Both the position numbers and the translations under genes were made by a program. 64,000 nt of DNA, taken from Platerodrilus igneus (Eukaryota > Arthropoda > Insecta > Coleoptera > Lycidae). Below, piece after piece: positions 10,687-22,336 of this stretch. The stretch's first letter is position 1. Every line of letters starts with the position of its first letter. The notes under the pieces are model-generated. The model saw only the letters and a list, made by a program, of their open reading frames with translations. It searched no databases and had not been told where the DNA came from. The DNA lies in contig JARFIW010001082.1 of NCBI GenBank assembly GCA_036346225.1, forward strand, positions 5,642,001 to 5,706,000, written 5' to 3'.

Positions 10687-12552
10687 ATGACGGACGCGGA
10701 CACGAAAAGGATCACGAGATCGGGACGAATATACGGAGTTGAAATGGAATTAGGGACACATGACATGGAGCTAGACGCAGGGGGAGACATACAGGAGACG
10801 GACGTGAGGCAGACAGATCCGGAGGTGATAGGCATGGACACGGACCAGGCGACGGTACCGGAGGTCGAGGTAGCAGAAGCCGCCGGAACCCAGGATATAA
10901 TGCGGTTCCTGATGAGTTTGCAAAACCAAATTGCCGAGTCGCAGACGGTTTTAAGAATTCACACACAGAACTAACTATAAAAATTACAGATTCACAGACG
11001 GAACAAAAAGAGGCAAATACGGCGTTAACAAAAAAAATTGAAAAGTCAAACACGAAATTAAGGACGGATTTAACAGACAAAATGGTCGAGTCACACACGG
11101 AACTAACTAACAAGATTGCCGAGGTGCACACGGAATTAAAGACGTCACATACGAATTTGAAAAACGAATTTAGAACAGCGCACGCGGAACTGACGGCAAA
11201 AATGAACTACACGCAGGACTATCTACTCACACAAATGCAAAATGTAAAGGACGAACTTAGGACAGAGGTACAAGAAAAACTAGACAGGGTTGACGACAAG
11301 CTAGACAATACACGGGTACAGTTTCAAGGAGATTTGAACGCGACAACGACGGACCTACGATCGGAATTCAAGACACGTGTGGATACAGTAGAAGAGACGA
11401 TGATTAGCGGTTTTTCGACATTAAATACGGAAATACAGACATGTGAAAAAAGACATACGACACATTACAGAAATTTAGGACAGACGTTAGAGACCCTACA
11501 AAATGAAAATGTAAACGTTAGGACGCAACTGGACGAAAAACTTGACGACAAAGTTACGGTATTAGAAAACAGGGTCGGACATGAAGTAAGACAAATACAG
11601 GACAAGTTGGACGAACTAGAAAGGAGGCGCGTTGGACTGGACTACGGACAGCACATTAAATTAAACCGGGACGCATTACCAAAGTTTGAGGGACGAAGGA
11701 CGGAACAACCAATGGGATTTTTAGACCGACTAGACGAAATCGTAGGGACTGAAAATGAAAGAACTAAATTACAGATCGTGGGGCGACTTTGACAGGCAAC
11801 GCCGAAAATGGCATAATATCATCCGCAGACAATACGATACGTACGCTGAATTTCGACGACTTTTTATAGAGCAATTTTGGAGCAACACACACCAGACAGA
11901 CATACGGACGAATTTAATCACCGGACATTACAGCAGGACACACGGCACACGCGAAGAATACGCGATTGACAAGTTTAACCAGGCACAACACTTGACACCA
12001 AAATTGGGCGAGGACGACATAGTGCTACTACTCGCAGGACATATGGAACCGGAAGTGACAAAGGTGGTCGTGGTACAGAACGTCAAGACATTGCGGGAAT
12101 TTTTAGGGGTGATGAGGAACTTTGATTTAGCAACAGCACTGGAGGCAAAAACGCGAACAAATTATTGGGAGCAAAACAGGGGTTATAGGGAAGACAACCG
12201 ACGACAGGCGTACCACGAACACCGACCTAATTACAGACAGGACAACTTCAACCACGGACATCGGAATCATTGGAGACACGACGGAAACAGACGACCTTAT
12301 TACAATAGGGAACACCGGGCGAACGAATACCATGGACAAAACAGATACCAGCACAGCAACAACGAGGGTGACGGCCGGATTACTGGAGGCGGAACGCACA
12401 ATGGAAACAGCCGGACGGACAGGGACGTAAGCGTCCAACACATGACGACAAGCGCGATGACACCGGACCCAGATAGGATTGAGGTGGTGCAGATACACGA
12501 GGCGCCGTCGGAACAAAAAAAAACGCAAATTTTTGGACGACCGAATGCTTAG
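10687..12552 (+). pseudogene. gag: Gypsy-A gag (coiled-coil Gag, two frameshifts)
   Basis: The start is the ATG at 10687, the first after the primer site. The N-terminal 90 residues are acidic. The frame then shifts near 10955 and continues without stops to about 11785, where it shifts back and runs to 12552. The middle is a long, highly charged coiled-coil with recurring HTEL-type heptads, for example SHTELTNKIAEVHTELKTSH. The part after about 11650 is a globular capsid-like region: KFEGRRTEQPMGFLDRLDEI, then KWHNIIRRQYDTYAEFRRLF, similar to retrotransposon capsid folds. The C-terminus is Arg/Asn/His-rich and contains no CCHC zinc knuckle, so RNA binding would rely on basic residues. Gag forms the virus-like particle that packages element RNA. 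The two shifts could be real decay or residual indel errors. Confidence 0.85.
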
Positions 12553-12554
12553 GG

Positions 12555-15500
12555 ATGAATATAGACGTGTGTTATAGTATAAGAGATTTATTGTTAAATA
12601 GTTATATCTTTAATAAAAAGAACTTGTTGTTTATTAATATTAGTTTAAGGGATTGTTTATATGTTGCTTTAGTTGATAGTGGTTCACAGTTGTCGCTGGT
12701 AGATGAGAATGTGGTGATAAAATATGAAGAATTTTTAAAGGGACGAATAGGAACAATTGATGGAGTTAATTTATGGTCGGCAATGAACAAAAAGCTAACG
12801 ACGATTTATAGTGTTATCCGTGTACCGATATATATAGGGAATAAAGAAGCAGGAGATGCAGAGTTTTTGATTACAAAGGGGTTGCAGCTAGATTTCATAT
12901 TAGGAATGGATTTTATAGAGGATTTTGGGTTGAATATAGATGGAAAGGATAGGTCGATTAGGATATTTGATAAAGATAAGTTATGGGTGGTGCCTACGGT
13001 TAGTTCGGAATATAGGAATGGAAATGATATAGATAGTTCAGGATTAGGAATGATTAAAGAGAATAATTATGGACGGGTTGAAGTGAGATTATGTAATATG
13101 TTTGCGAGATTAATTAATGATGAACAGATAGGGAAAGTGAGTATTGAGATTAAGGCAAAGCTAGGGGAATTGTTTAATAAATATATAGGGTTGTTTAATG
13201 AAGAGCCAAGATTTGCGAGGCGATATTTGCATAAGTTGAAGGTCACGGAAGACAACGGGTTTAATACAAAGGTGTATCCAATTCCGTTTGCAATTAGAAA
13301 TAGGGTTAAAGCCGAGATAAACAAAATGTTAAAAGAAGGTATCATCGAACCAGCGAAAACACCATATGTGAACCCGGTAGTTATTGTACCTAAACCCAAC
13401 AAAAGGGATATAAGGATTTGTTTGGATGCGAGGAAGTTGAATTCGATTACGAAACCGCAGTACGAACAACCACAAGGGTTGGATAATTTGTTGTATAAAG
13501 TGTATGAGATGAAGATTTTCAGTAAATTAGATTTAAAAAATTCATTTTGGTTAATTCCGTTGCATGAAGACAGTAAAAAGTTTACGGGGTTTAGTATCGA
13601 AGGGGAGATTTATATGTTTTCTGTAGTTCCGTTTGGTTTAAGTAGTTCTTCAGCAGCACTTGTTAGGGCCATGCAGAAGCTGTTTAACGAGTATGAATGT
13701 TTCTGTTCGCACTATGTGGATGATTTGTTGATTTTTTCAAGGAACGAGCAGGAACACATGGAGCATTTAGAAAAGGTGATCCAACGACTGGACGAAGGGG
13801 GTTTGAAGCTGAACGTGGAGAAATGCGAGTTGTTTAAGAGCAAGGTTACGTATTTAGGGTTTGAAATTAGTGAACATGGGATGAAAATTTGTAATAAAAG
13901 ATTGGACGAGTTGAAAAATATTGCGCAACCAAAGAATGTAAGAGGATTGCGAGGATTTTTAGGGGTTCTAAATTATTACAAACGGTTTATACCGAGGTAT
14001 TCTGAGTTGTGTGTGCCGTTGGTGAGTTTATTAAAGAAAAACGAAAGATGGAAATGGACTGCTGAACGGGAGAAGGCGTTCCAGGATTTAAAAAGTGCGT
14101 TTTATAAAGAGTTGTCGTTAAAATATCCAAATTTCAAAGACGAATTTATTTTGAGGACGGATGCGTCGAAATATGCAATCGGGGCTGAGTTGGTGCAGAT
14201 CCAGGATGGAGCTGAGGTACCAATTGTATTTATTTCAGGGTATTAAAGACTGCGAAACCAGGTATGCGACGGCAGAGAAGGAGATGTTGGCGATAGTATA
14301 TGCAGTGAAAAAGTTGCGTTTTTATTTGTTAGGAAAGAAATTTTTAATAGAATCCGACAACACGGTGGTAACATTCATGAAGAAAAAGGAGTTTCTAAAC
14401 AGTAGGTTGTATAGGTTGGCATTGGTGTTACAGGAATACGATTTTGAAATTAAGCATAAACCAGGAAAGGAGAATGTGACGGCGGACTTTCTAAGCAGAC
14501 CGCATGTGGAAGCGAATCAAGACGTAAAGGGTTGTTTAATTGCTTTGCAGGAGTTCAGGGATGTTGGTCGGTGGACAAACGCCAAGCTTATAGAGACGCA
14601 GAGACACAGTGAGGTGAGCTCGATACGCGAGAAATTAACAAGGGAAAATGTGGAGGAGTACCGTGGATTTACCATCGTAAGGCAGTTTGTGGTAAAAAGG
14701 ATAGGTGATGCAGAGCTGGTAGTGTTATCCAGAGACGCGGCTGTTGAAATTATAGACGAAATTCATTTAAAATTTGGACATATAGGCATCAGAAAAACAT
14801 TTTTGGTATTTAGAGAGGCGTTTTATACAAGAAATGATATCACGGTGGTTAAAGAAAGGATTAATCGTTGTAAAATTTGTATTCTAGGTAAAGACAAGAA
14901 CGTGGTGCTGCAGAACATACCGATGAACGTGAGCGTAAATGGACCGTTAGAATTGGTAGCTATTGATTACTTGAGCAACCTGATTACGAGTGAACAGGGG
15001 TATCGACACATATTGGTGATGGTGGACGTTTTTTCGAAATTTGTTAAATTATTTCCGGCAAGACGAAGTAACACGGTGCATGCTTTACAGTCGATTAGAG
15101 AATTTGGATGCCAGGTCGGGAAGATGGAAAGGATTTTGGTAGACAACGCGACGTATTTCAACAATCAAAGATTCAGAAACGGGTTAAATAGGGCGAATAT
15201 TAAGGTATCATTTAGCAGTATACGGCATCCGAAAGCAAATCCATGCGAACGTTATATACGAGAGGTAATAAAATATCTACGGTTGGCGACGCAGGAGAAT
15301 CACGATAGATGGATTAGATATCTGCCACAAATTGAAAATTTTATGAATTGCGTACCGAGTTCGGTTACAAAAACATGTCCGGTAACATTGATTCGAAGGA
15401 TTATACCAGCTAGGCCATGGAGGGAGGAAGTCGAGGTGCAAGACATCACAGAGTTGTTGGGTAGTGTTAGACGTAGAATCGAAAGGATGCAGCGTAGGGA

Positions 15501-15771
15501 CATCGAGCGTAGGTGTAGTAAAATTAAAAAAAGGACAACGTTTGAAATAGGGGATCTGGTGGTAGTAAAACGATTAAGGGTTTCAAACCGCGACAGAAAC
15601 ATTTGCGCGAAGTTGTTGTTTCCTTATGAAGGGCCGTACAAGATCACGCGTATTTTTGCCGAAGGAAATACATTTGAGTTAGATAATATGACAGGGGAAT
15701 ATCGCGGGCGTTTTCACTTGGAAAATTTATACCCATATAAAATTGTACAGGAAGAGGGTTTAGTAGGATAG
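12555..15771 (+). pseudogene. pol: Gypsy-A pol: protease, RT, RNase H, integrase (one frameshift)
   Basis: The frame starts 3 nt after gag ends. The aspartic protease active site is LVDSGSQLS (Asp41). RT motifs are IRICLDARKLN, FSKLDLKNSF (Asp326) and HYVDDLLIF (Tyr387-Asp390), the catalytic triad. RNase H begins at LRTDASKYAIGAEL (Asp536) and continues after a one-base shift near 14240 with the AEKEMLAIVYAV motif. Integrase in the second frame (14161-15771) has the zinc-binding HLKFGHIG...CKICILGK and the DDE triad: Asp269 (AIDYLSN), Asp328 (LVDNATYF) and Glu363 (NPCERYIRE), with the usual 35-residue spacing. A GPYKI-type C-terminal domain follows. All catalytic residues are intact, so the single shift is the only visible defect in pol. 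Confidence 0.92.
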
Positions 15772-16004
15772 TTTATAATGTAGTTCATGCGACGGAAAGT
15801 TTAGTTTTGTTTTTGTTTATAGTATAGATTAGTATATAGCGTAGTTAGATAGACGTGAGAGAAAGGCGAATAGGGGTTGACTAATTGATATGTAAAAATG
15901 CGGGGGGGGGGGTGATTTTAAATAAAAATTAGAAATTTATGCACACCGAGAGAAGAGTAAAAACAGACGAAATTTCCAATTTCATTCAAAATCAGTGGGG
16001 CCAA
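15772..16004 (+). other. Gypsy-A 3' untranslated stretch before the 3' LTR
   Basis: It holds a run of ten or so G at about 15902-15912. A weaker purine-rich stretch, ATCAGTGGGGCCAA, lies immediately before the LTR at 15991-16004. The adjacent stretch is the positional polypurine tract; the longer G run is displaced by about 90 bp. Confidence 0.55.
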
Positions 16005-17786
16005 TGTAATGTCAGGGGGAGGTACAAGGCTTCTAAGGGTAGATTTGTGTTAAAAGGGGTGTATGCCAAATAAAATGATTCATATATCAGATCCAGTAAT
16101 TCAAAAACTATATTTTGCCGTACTTTACATATGCTAAAGTATTTACCATGTTAGTTTGAAACGTATGTGCCAAAAGGTAAACTAAATGACTTGATGACGT
16201 TGATAAAATGCACAGTGCTCAAGGTTTTATACTAAGTTGAAATTTAATAAGCCATTGAAAGTACATTTGCCGTCTGAAAACCGGATGCGTCTACGGATGT
16301 CTACTATCAACCAAGCATCCAGGTCTTGTGTAAATTATTTTGGCTTTTTCTTTAAATAGAATCAACTTTTGGACGAATTTGTGAATTCAAAATTATAAGT
16401 TAATAGCAGTATCAAATATAATTGAAGAATTGTGAAGTATTTAGGACCAATGATAGAATTTAGGAATGTGTATAAAGACAATAGTAAAGGTATTTGTGAC
16501 ACCAAAAAAGGACAAATTGTTATTGGATATTTTTATGTATGTAAAATGTAATTAAGTAAGCTAGTTTTGTTGTGCTTATTGCCTAGGAGAGTAAACAAGA
16601 GGATTCTTTTTCGATTAAATTTAGTATAAAGACGTGTTTTTGCAAACCTGCGTTAAAGTTGTTATATATTTTGAAAAAATAAATGTGTTTGAATTTAAAT
16701 AGTCTGGTTTATTAAAGTGGAGGTACAAGAAGCATCGGTGGTTAAATAAGCAACAGCGACGTTAAAAGAAGTGTAAAGATTGGTGATAGTGCGACGGGAA
16801 AGCAACGAATATTTTAATTAGATTTGGAACGAGATTGGGAAAGGTAGTAGGACATTCGAGTGGTTATACAAAGGGACGAAGTTGGATTTGGATAGTGGTT
16901 TAAAGGCAGAAGGACATAGAGTGGTTATACAAGCGACGGCGAAGCAACGAATATATAAATAGATTTGGGATTGATTTGGATAGAGATTTGAAGGCAGTAG
17001 GACATCGAGTGGGACATCGAATTTATAGCAGGGCATTGAGTGATTTGGAACAGGACGGCGGTTAGATTTGGATTGATTACGAAAAGGCGGACGGATTAAT
17101 TGAAGCACGAAGAGGGAAATTAGGAAAGCAGCAATTGCAGGGGAAGATTCAACGCAGAAAAAAAGGAACACGGAAGGATTAGCGCAGGGGAAGTAATTAC
17201 AACGGTTTGTCAAAATTCTAAAATTCGGGTTATTCATTTCAGATTTGGGGTCATCAAAATTGTACTAAGACACCTGGAGGCGATACGAAAGTTCAATAGT
17301 GATTGTGAGTCCATGGAAAGACGCATACGGCGACTAAGATCGTGAGCCAGCAGCATTTAAAAAGGGCATCAGCGAAGTATAATTCAGGTGAGTACCGTGC
17401 AATATCATAAAACGTCAAAAGTCAGAAATTGTGTACATTAATTAATTTGGCACAAAGCTACGTTGATCAGTAAAATTTGGCATATACAGTAGTAAATTCA
17501 TATAAAAGTAGTAAAACAAAAGAGTGTGCAGTTTGGTTGGGCAGTGCACATCTACTTACGACTGAACCCACGGTAAGTAGGTGAACACCCTGAGATAAAG
17601 AGTTCATATAGTCGAGGCATAATAATAGTAAACAGTTTAATTAGATAACCAACCAAACGTTGCTAAAGCACATTATATAGAAGTCATTCATTTAATAATA
17701 AAAATTGGCGCGACGACAAAAGTAGTGTATAATAATTTTATATTTAAATAAAAATAATAAAAGTAAAAAGGGGGGGTGAGCCAGAA

Positions 17787-17789
<3 letters not shown>
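16005..17789 (+). repeat. Gypsy-A 3' LTR
   Basis: Matches the 5' LTR from TGTAATGTCAGG to CAGAAGAA with about a dozen base differences and small homopolymer changes. It is followed directly by an AT microsatellite. Confidence 0.9.

Positions 17790-17826
<37 letters not shown>
17790..17826. repeat. (AT)n microsatellite
   Basis: Pure AT alternation directly abutting the Gypsy-A 3' LTR. Confidence 0.9.
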
Positions 17827-17829
<3 letters not shown>

Positions 17830-18070
17830 ATGTTTACAAAATATTTTGAAACTTACCACGAAGGAAATTATTAGTGTTTATTTCTTGTAACTATACATAA
17901 CGGACACATTTAAAATTTAAAATTAATTATTAATTTAAAGTAATACCTCGTGTCAACTCTCTGAAATATTGAAATTATTACAACAAAGATGTACATATAC
18001 ATTGTTATGTCATATAATTCATATTGTTGATAAGATTGTACATTATTTGGGCATACATTCTCTCATAGCT

Positions 18071-18308
18071 GCTATTTGATGTGGCGGATATTAAAACGTG
18101 TATGCTTTATGTAATTATGTTGTTACTGTTATTTTATTATTCCAAAATAAATTTTGCTCAGTTCCTTTATATCAATTTTGTCGTTTATTGCTGTAAGATT
18201 TTTGACCATGTATCATTTGGAATAATAAAATAACAGTAACAACATAATTACATAAAGTATAACAGTTTTAATATCCACCCTGTATTAAGAAAACCACATC
18301 AAATACCA
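18071..18308. repeat. Inverted repeat with 58-bp arms
   Basis: 18086-18143 and 18219-18276 are near-perfect reverse complements: GGATATTAAAACGTG... against ...CAGTTTTAATATCC, with the shared core TAATTATGTTGTTACTGTTA. Outside them TATTTGATGTGG and CCACATCAAATA also pair, with a 17-bp insertion on the right side. The 75-bp spacer has no coding signal. It looks like a small foldback or MITE. Confidence 0.7.
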
Positions 18309-18500
18309 ACTATGATGGACACAGTCCTAAATAATGTACAATTTTATCAACAATATGCATTCTATGAAAATGACAAGATCAAATACATATCCCTACCACA
18401 TATTCCAATCTTATCAAAGAAACGAAATAATGTTTTCAAAAAATACAACTATACTATAAAATTTCTAACCTATACAATAGTTTATTTAATAATAAAATGA
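18294..18500 (+). pseudogene. Short diverged Penelope-like fragment
   Basis: The short frame contains KYISLPHIPILSKKRNNVF, which lines up with KFVTIPYMPILSEKLQKTF of the two larger Penelope copies. Upstream, MMDTVLNNVQFYQQ corresponds to MVDNIFKKRIHNYYNNQQ. It belongs to a different, more diverged Penelope lineage and is truncated before the GIY-YIG part. Confidence 0.6.
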
Positions 18501-18567
18501 ATATGTAGTACCTAAAAACGAAAAAAAAACCGTACGGTATATGAAATGTTTTTACCCAAATTGCGCG

Positions 18568-18873
18568 GTTCCCATGTTAGCAGTCCCCGAGTGAGCGGTC
18601 CCCGATTCAGCGATAACGCTATTGAACTGTCCCGAATTGAACTGAACTCAATTGAGCGATCACTATAAAATGTATACAATGTGTTCTAAATTTAATTCTC
18701 AACATTGAGATTTCAAAAGCTACAGGAACCATAAAGCCGGTTAAATGGAGAAAGTTTTGGCAAATACAGATCTGTTAAGAAATTAAAGTGATCTTAATCA
18801 GTTTATGAAATATCTGAAAAACGCTAAAATATTGAGTTGCTTTTCGCGGCTAAAAGTAACTCAATATTTTAGC
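18568..18873 (-). repeat. Inverted copy of the 5224-5513 minisatellite unit
   Basis: On the minus strand it reads the same as 5224-5513, including the 15-bp repeats such as ACCGCTCACTCGGGG, with very few differences. Here it lies on the 3' side of the Penelope/MITE block, whereas in the first copy it lies on the 5' side. Confidence 0.85.
18823..18873. repeat. 22-bp inverted repeat at a rearrangement junction
   Basis: GCTAAAATATTGAGTTGCTTT at 18823 pairs with its near-perfect complement ending at 18873, with a loop of about 7 nt. The pair sits exactly at the join between the minisatellite unit and the truncated MITE. Confidence 0.75.
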
Positions 18874-18998
18874 CCTGTATGCTTCAAAATATTTAAAAAT
18901 GTGCACTTTAGGCATGTCTAATATGCCTCCAAATTTGGTTTAAGTAGCTTTTATAATAACGGAGTTATCGGCCGTTGCCCCACTAAAAACTCACTCTG
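18873..18998 (-). mobile_element. Truncated MITE inverted repeat (copy of 7295-7430)
   Basis: It carries only the left terminal repeat of the 7295-8315 MITE and is fused to the 3' tail of Penelope copy 2 at the same base as in copy 1. Confidence 0.8.
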
Positions 18999-19000
18999 TA

Positions 19001-20790
19001 TATACATACCATTCTGCAATTTTAATTATAGTACAATATAAGTCAAAACAAACAAATAATACTACAAACTAACATTTTAACTTGCATCACAGTTTCGCTT
19101 CAATAAATAGTATGCATAACAATAATATAATTGGCAGTGTAATCTAATATTTAATCACTCCACAACATGATATATTTAAATGTGTGGGGATTTTTAATAG
19201 TCTAAATAATGGCGGAATATTTTTGTAGATATTTTAGACACTGAAAACAATGACAACAAAAGAAACGTAATGGAAACTTTACACATATACAGTGTGTCCA
19301 AATTTCGAGTCTCTACATTGTGATTTTAGTTATTATAAGAGATAGAAATTGGGTTAAATGGGAAAAGATTTGGAGGAATCCAGGCCAGTTTTGTATCCGT
19401 TTACAAAATTGGTGTAAGTTGTCTGGTTTTGGAGATATTCGAAGAAAACTAAAAATGGCGGATTTTGTTTTTTGATAATAAAACATGAATCATAAGTCGC
19501 ACCATCACAAGACTTGCACATTATTAAGACACTTTTCTAAAAGGAGTATTTTAGCATAAACAGAATCATTCGACTGTCTTTTGTTTTCGAGGAAACGCCC
19601 ACAACTTTTGTTTTTCTTATGGCCGCCATTTTGAATATTAAGTGAATATTATGCGCCTTAAAATTACCTTTTCAAAAATATGCCACATGTCTATAAAAAA
19701 ATGCAAAACTATCCTAAATTTTAAAAATAACTAAATTTGTATGTTCTTTAACGTTTGGTAATCCCAACAAGGCAAAAATTCGCACCACATCCTACACATA
19801 TACATACACGTACACAACACGTAATCCACATGCGCCCAAAATTCACGCATCTAACCAAATGCTTTATTTGCTTTTATATTTTCTTGTTTAATTAGGTTGT
19901 GATAGATTTATTTAATTTATTTATGTCCGCTTTTTCATTAATTGCGTTGGGATTTTTGCAAATATGAATCATTTCGAGTATCTCTTGTTTTTCTTTGGTT
20001 TTTTTCAGTTTTTAAAATTTTAGTTTCATTATATTGAAATTTATGTTTAGTTTGGCATTCATGTTTGGTTAACGCAGTTTTATTTGTTCTGTCGAATTTG
20101 TGTCCATTTATCCTTTTGTCTAGAAATTGTGAACTTTGACCGATATATACCGATTTGCATTTATCTTGACACGGTATCGCGTATATTGTGTGTGTTTTTT
20201 TGTTGTGCGGGGTAGTGTCCTTTAATCTGCTGAAATACGTTCTTAGTAGATTGAAACCTTTATGTGCTACATTGAGGTTGTATTTGCAAAAAGTTTTTTG
20301 TAGTTTTTCCGAAAGTATAGGCATATAAGGTATAGTAACAAATTTATGGAGCAGTTTTTGTTCATTTTTATTGTTATTATTTATTTTTGATCTGGATTCC
20401 TGTTGATTATTATAGTAGTTGTGTATACGTTTTTTGAAAATATTGTCCACCATTTTTTTTGGATAGCTGTTTGCTATCAGTGTGTATTTTGCTTTTTTTA
20501 TTGACAGTACTCTGAATTTCGTATCTGATAGCTTGATAGCTCTATCAGTCAGACCTATTATTACTGATTTTTTTTTGGGAAATAGGATGTTGTGAATTAT
20601 AATTTAAATATCTGCCTGACCAGGTCCTTTTGGTATTGTTTTCTTCAACTTCGATTGTAAATTATAGCAGATGGTGGAAACTATTGAACTGGTTTATTAC
20701 GTGATTACATTGGTTTTGTGGGACCGCGCATACACAGTCGTCTACGTATCTAAAAAAGAATGGTAGAAGAAACTGTAATAAAAGTAGTCT
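19001..20790 (-). mobile_element. Penelope-like retroelement fragment, copy 2 (inverted)
   Basis: Reverse-complement homologue of 5514-7294, with few substitutions over about 1.78 kb. At its 5' side it extends some 40 bp further (VLERLLLLQFLLPFF), which looks like genuine RT sequence upstream of YVDD. It shares the defects of copy 1. Confidence 0.8.
19938..20790 (-). pseudogene. Penelope-like RT end and GIY-YIG domain, copy 2 (decayed)
   Basis: The final frame (19938-20453) repeats the 171-residue GIY-YIG region of copy 1, with YIGQSS instead of YIGESS and a few other changes. Upstream, FRYVDDC is followed by the same in-frame TAA and the same missing segment before TWSGRYLN as in copy 1. 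The Gln in YIGQSS fits the usual Penelope motif, so copy 1 probably carries the derived residue. The remnant is inactive. Confidence 0.8.
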
Positions 20791-21195
20791 TTCTAATACT
20801 CCAATTACTCATGCTCCGTAATTGGAAACACTCTGTATATTACAAATACGAGAACCATGATACAATAGTCTCTGCATAATAGTATCTTTAAATAGTATAG
20901 CACCCAACTTAAAAATCCGTAAAAATGCAAATCATCAGCATATTATATAAGCTGAAAACCTATTTTCTAAAATCTTCCACTAATAAGTACTAAATACCAT
21001 TTAAAACACCTGCTTCTCAAGGTACTTCCTTAAAACATCATTAAAAACCCGTTCGGTTCATTTTATAACAAGATCGACTCCATTTCGTGACAAGGTTAAA
21101 GCATTTTTAATGCTAAACGAGAAATTGTGTATCTTAAATTAAAAAACGACTTCATTTTTCTAGATTTTTCGAATTTTTTAAATTTATTATCACAG

Positions 21196-21199
<4 letters not shown>
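20791..21199. other. Intergenic, nothing recognised
   Basis: Contains a possible MITE end (CTCTGTATATTAC near 20830) but no second end. No gene is supported. Confidence 0.4.

Positions 21200-21237
<38 letters not shown>
21200..21237. repeat. (AT)n microsatellite
   Basis: AT alternation of about 38 bp. Confidence 0.9.
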
Positions 21238-21242
<5 letters not shown>

Positions 21243-21264
21243 TGTGTATAAATATATATTATGG

Positions 21265-21633
21265 TGTAATTAAGGGGTCATTGGGATATATAAGAGCACA
21301 AGTAAACTCATAGATCGAGAGCTTTTGAATAATAGAAAAAAATTTATTCAGTTAGGGAGTTGGAATATTTTTAACAATTATTTTTTTTAGCTTAAGTAGT
21401 GTATAATAAGGTAGGGTTAATTTAATTTAGCCAAAGATAATGTAACATAATATTTGTATAAATATAGGCCATAATAATAATAACGGATAAAATCATTCTA
21501 ACGTATTTAAATTTGTAGTAAAGTGTTACATGACAACTTAAAAGCGTAGAGCAGGTTTTAAAATAACATTTCTATTTTCAAACGTAAAATTCAACACGTT
21601 TAAAACAAAACAAAGAGGGGAGATAATATTTCC
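21265..21633 (+). repeat. Direct repeat / putative LTR, left copy
   Basis: It begins TGTAATTAAGG and is homologous to 22337-22706 at very roughly 90 percent by eye. Shared blocks include AGCTTAAGTAGTGTATAATA and AACATTTCTATTTTCAAACG. Length and TG start suit an LTR, but no primer site follows and no clear CA end is seen, so a 1.07-kb-period tandem duplication is the alternative. Confidence 0.55.
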
Positions 21634-22336
21634 ACAGAGGGAAAATGTAGTAATGGGAAAGTCGTATCGTTTGGTTTGTCCACATCAGATGCAGTAGTAG
21701 TAAATAAAAAACAAGTTAAGAATCAGGACGTAGAGGATAATTTTATTTTATACGAAGTAAAGAAGATAATAGTGATAGAAATCGGAGAAAAGACAAGAGT
21801 GCAAGTTATTAAATATGTGAAGAGGATGACATGGAGGATTAAGAAAAGAGTTAGATTTAAATAAAGAAATTGAGATAGATAGTGATAGATAAAGATAAAT
21901 AGAGTTAGGTTTGAATAGATAGTGATAGATGAAGATAAATAAAGATAGGTGTAGATAGATAGTAATAGATAAAGATAAATATAGATAGGTTTAGATAAAT
22001 AATGATAGGTTTAAGATAAATAGCGTTAGGTGTGAATAGATAGTGATAGATAAAGATAAATAGTGATAGGTTTTAAATAGATAGAGTTAGGTGTGAATAG
22101 ATAGTGATAGGTAAACATAATAGAAGTATAATTGATAGGGTTAAGAATAGGGATAGGTATAAAATAACAAGAATAGGGAAAAATAGAAGAATAGTGATAG
22201 GTGTAACATAATAGTGATAGGTTAGGTAATAGGGATAGTAATAGGTGTGCATACAAAATTAATTTGAGGGTATTTGAATGTAAAGAAAACACCAAATGTG
22301 TGTTATCCTTTCTATTAAAATAAGGGAATAGTATCG
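21634..22336 (+). repeat. Region between the direct repeats with GATA-rich minisatellite
   Basis: The left part (21640-21862) is AT-rich with a 62-codon frame rich in Lys and Val that matches nothing I know. From about 21865 to 22240 it is a degenerate array of units like GATAGATAGTGATAGATAAA. The array explains the long minus-strand open frame there. No retrotransposon protein is recognisable. Confidence 0.6.

Larger units (their letters stand above)
8760..17789 (+). mobile_element. Gypsy-A: near-complete Ty3/Gypsy LTR retrotransposon (9.0 kb)
   Basis: The element has two 1.78-kb LTRs, a primer-binding site, gag, and pol with protease, reverse transcriptase, RNase H and integrase in Ty3/Gypsy order. 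Integrase follows RNase H, which excludes a copia order. The very long LTRs, the tRNA-Lys-like primer site and a long coiled-coil Gag recall the Osvaldo/Ulysses group; this is an inference from general features. The LTRs differ by roughly a dozen substitutions over 1.78 kb, so it is fairly recent. Three frameshifts (near 10955, 11785 and 14240) break the coding regions. No clear target duplication is seen, probably because it sits in AT repeats. Confidence 0.9.

Noticed and set aside
12127..12528. Minus-strand 133-codon frame opposite Gypsy-A gag
   Set aside because: Shadow of the Arg/His/Asn-rich Gag C-terminus on the other strand.
16005..17826. Target site duplication for Gypsy-A
   Set aside because: Flanks are AT repeats and 5' and 3' flanks do not give an unambiguous shared 4-6-mer.
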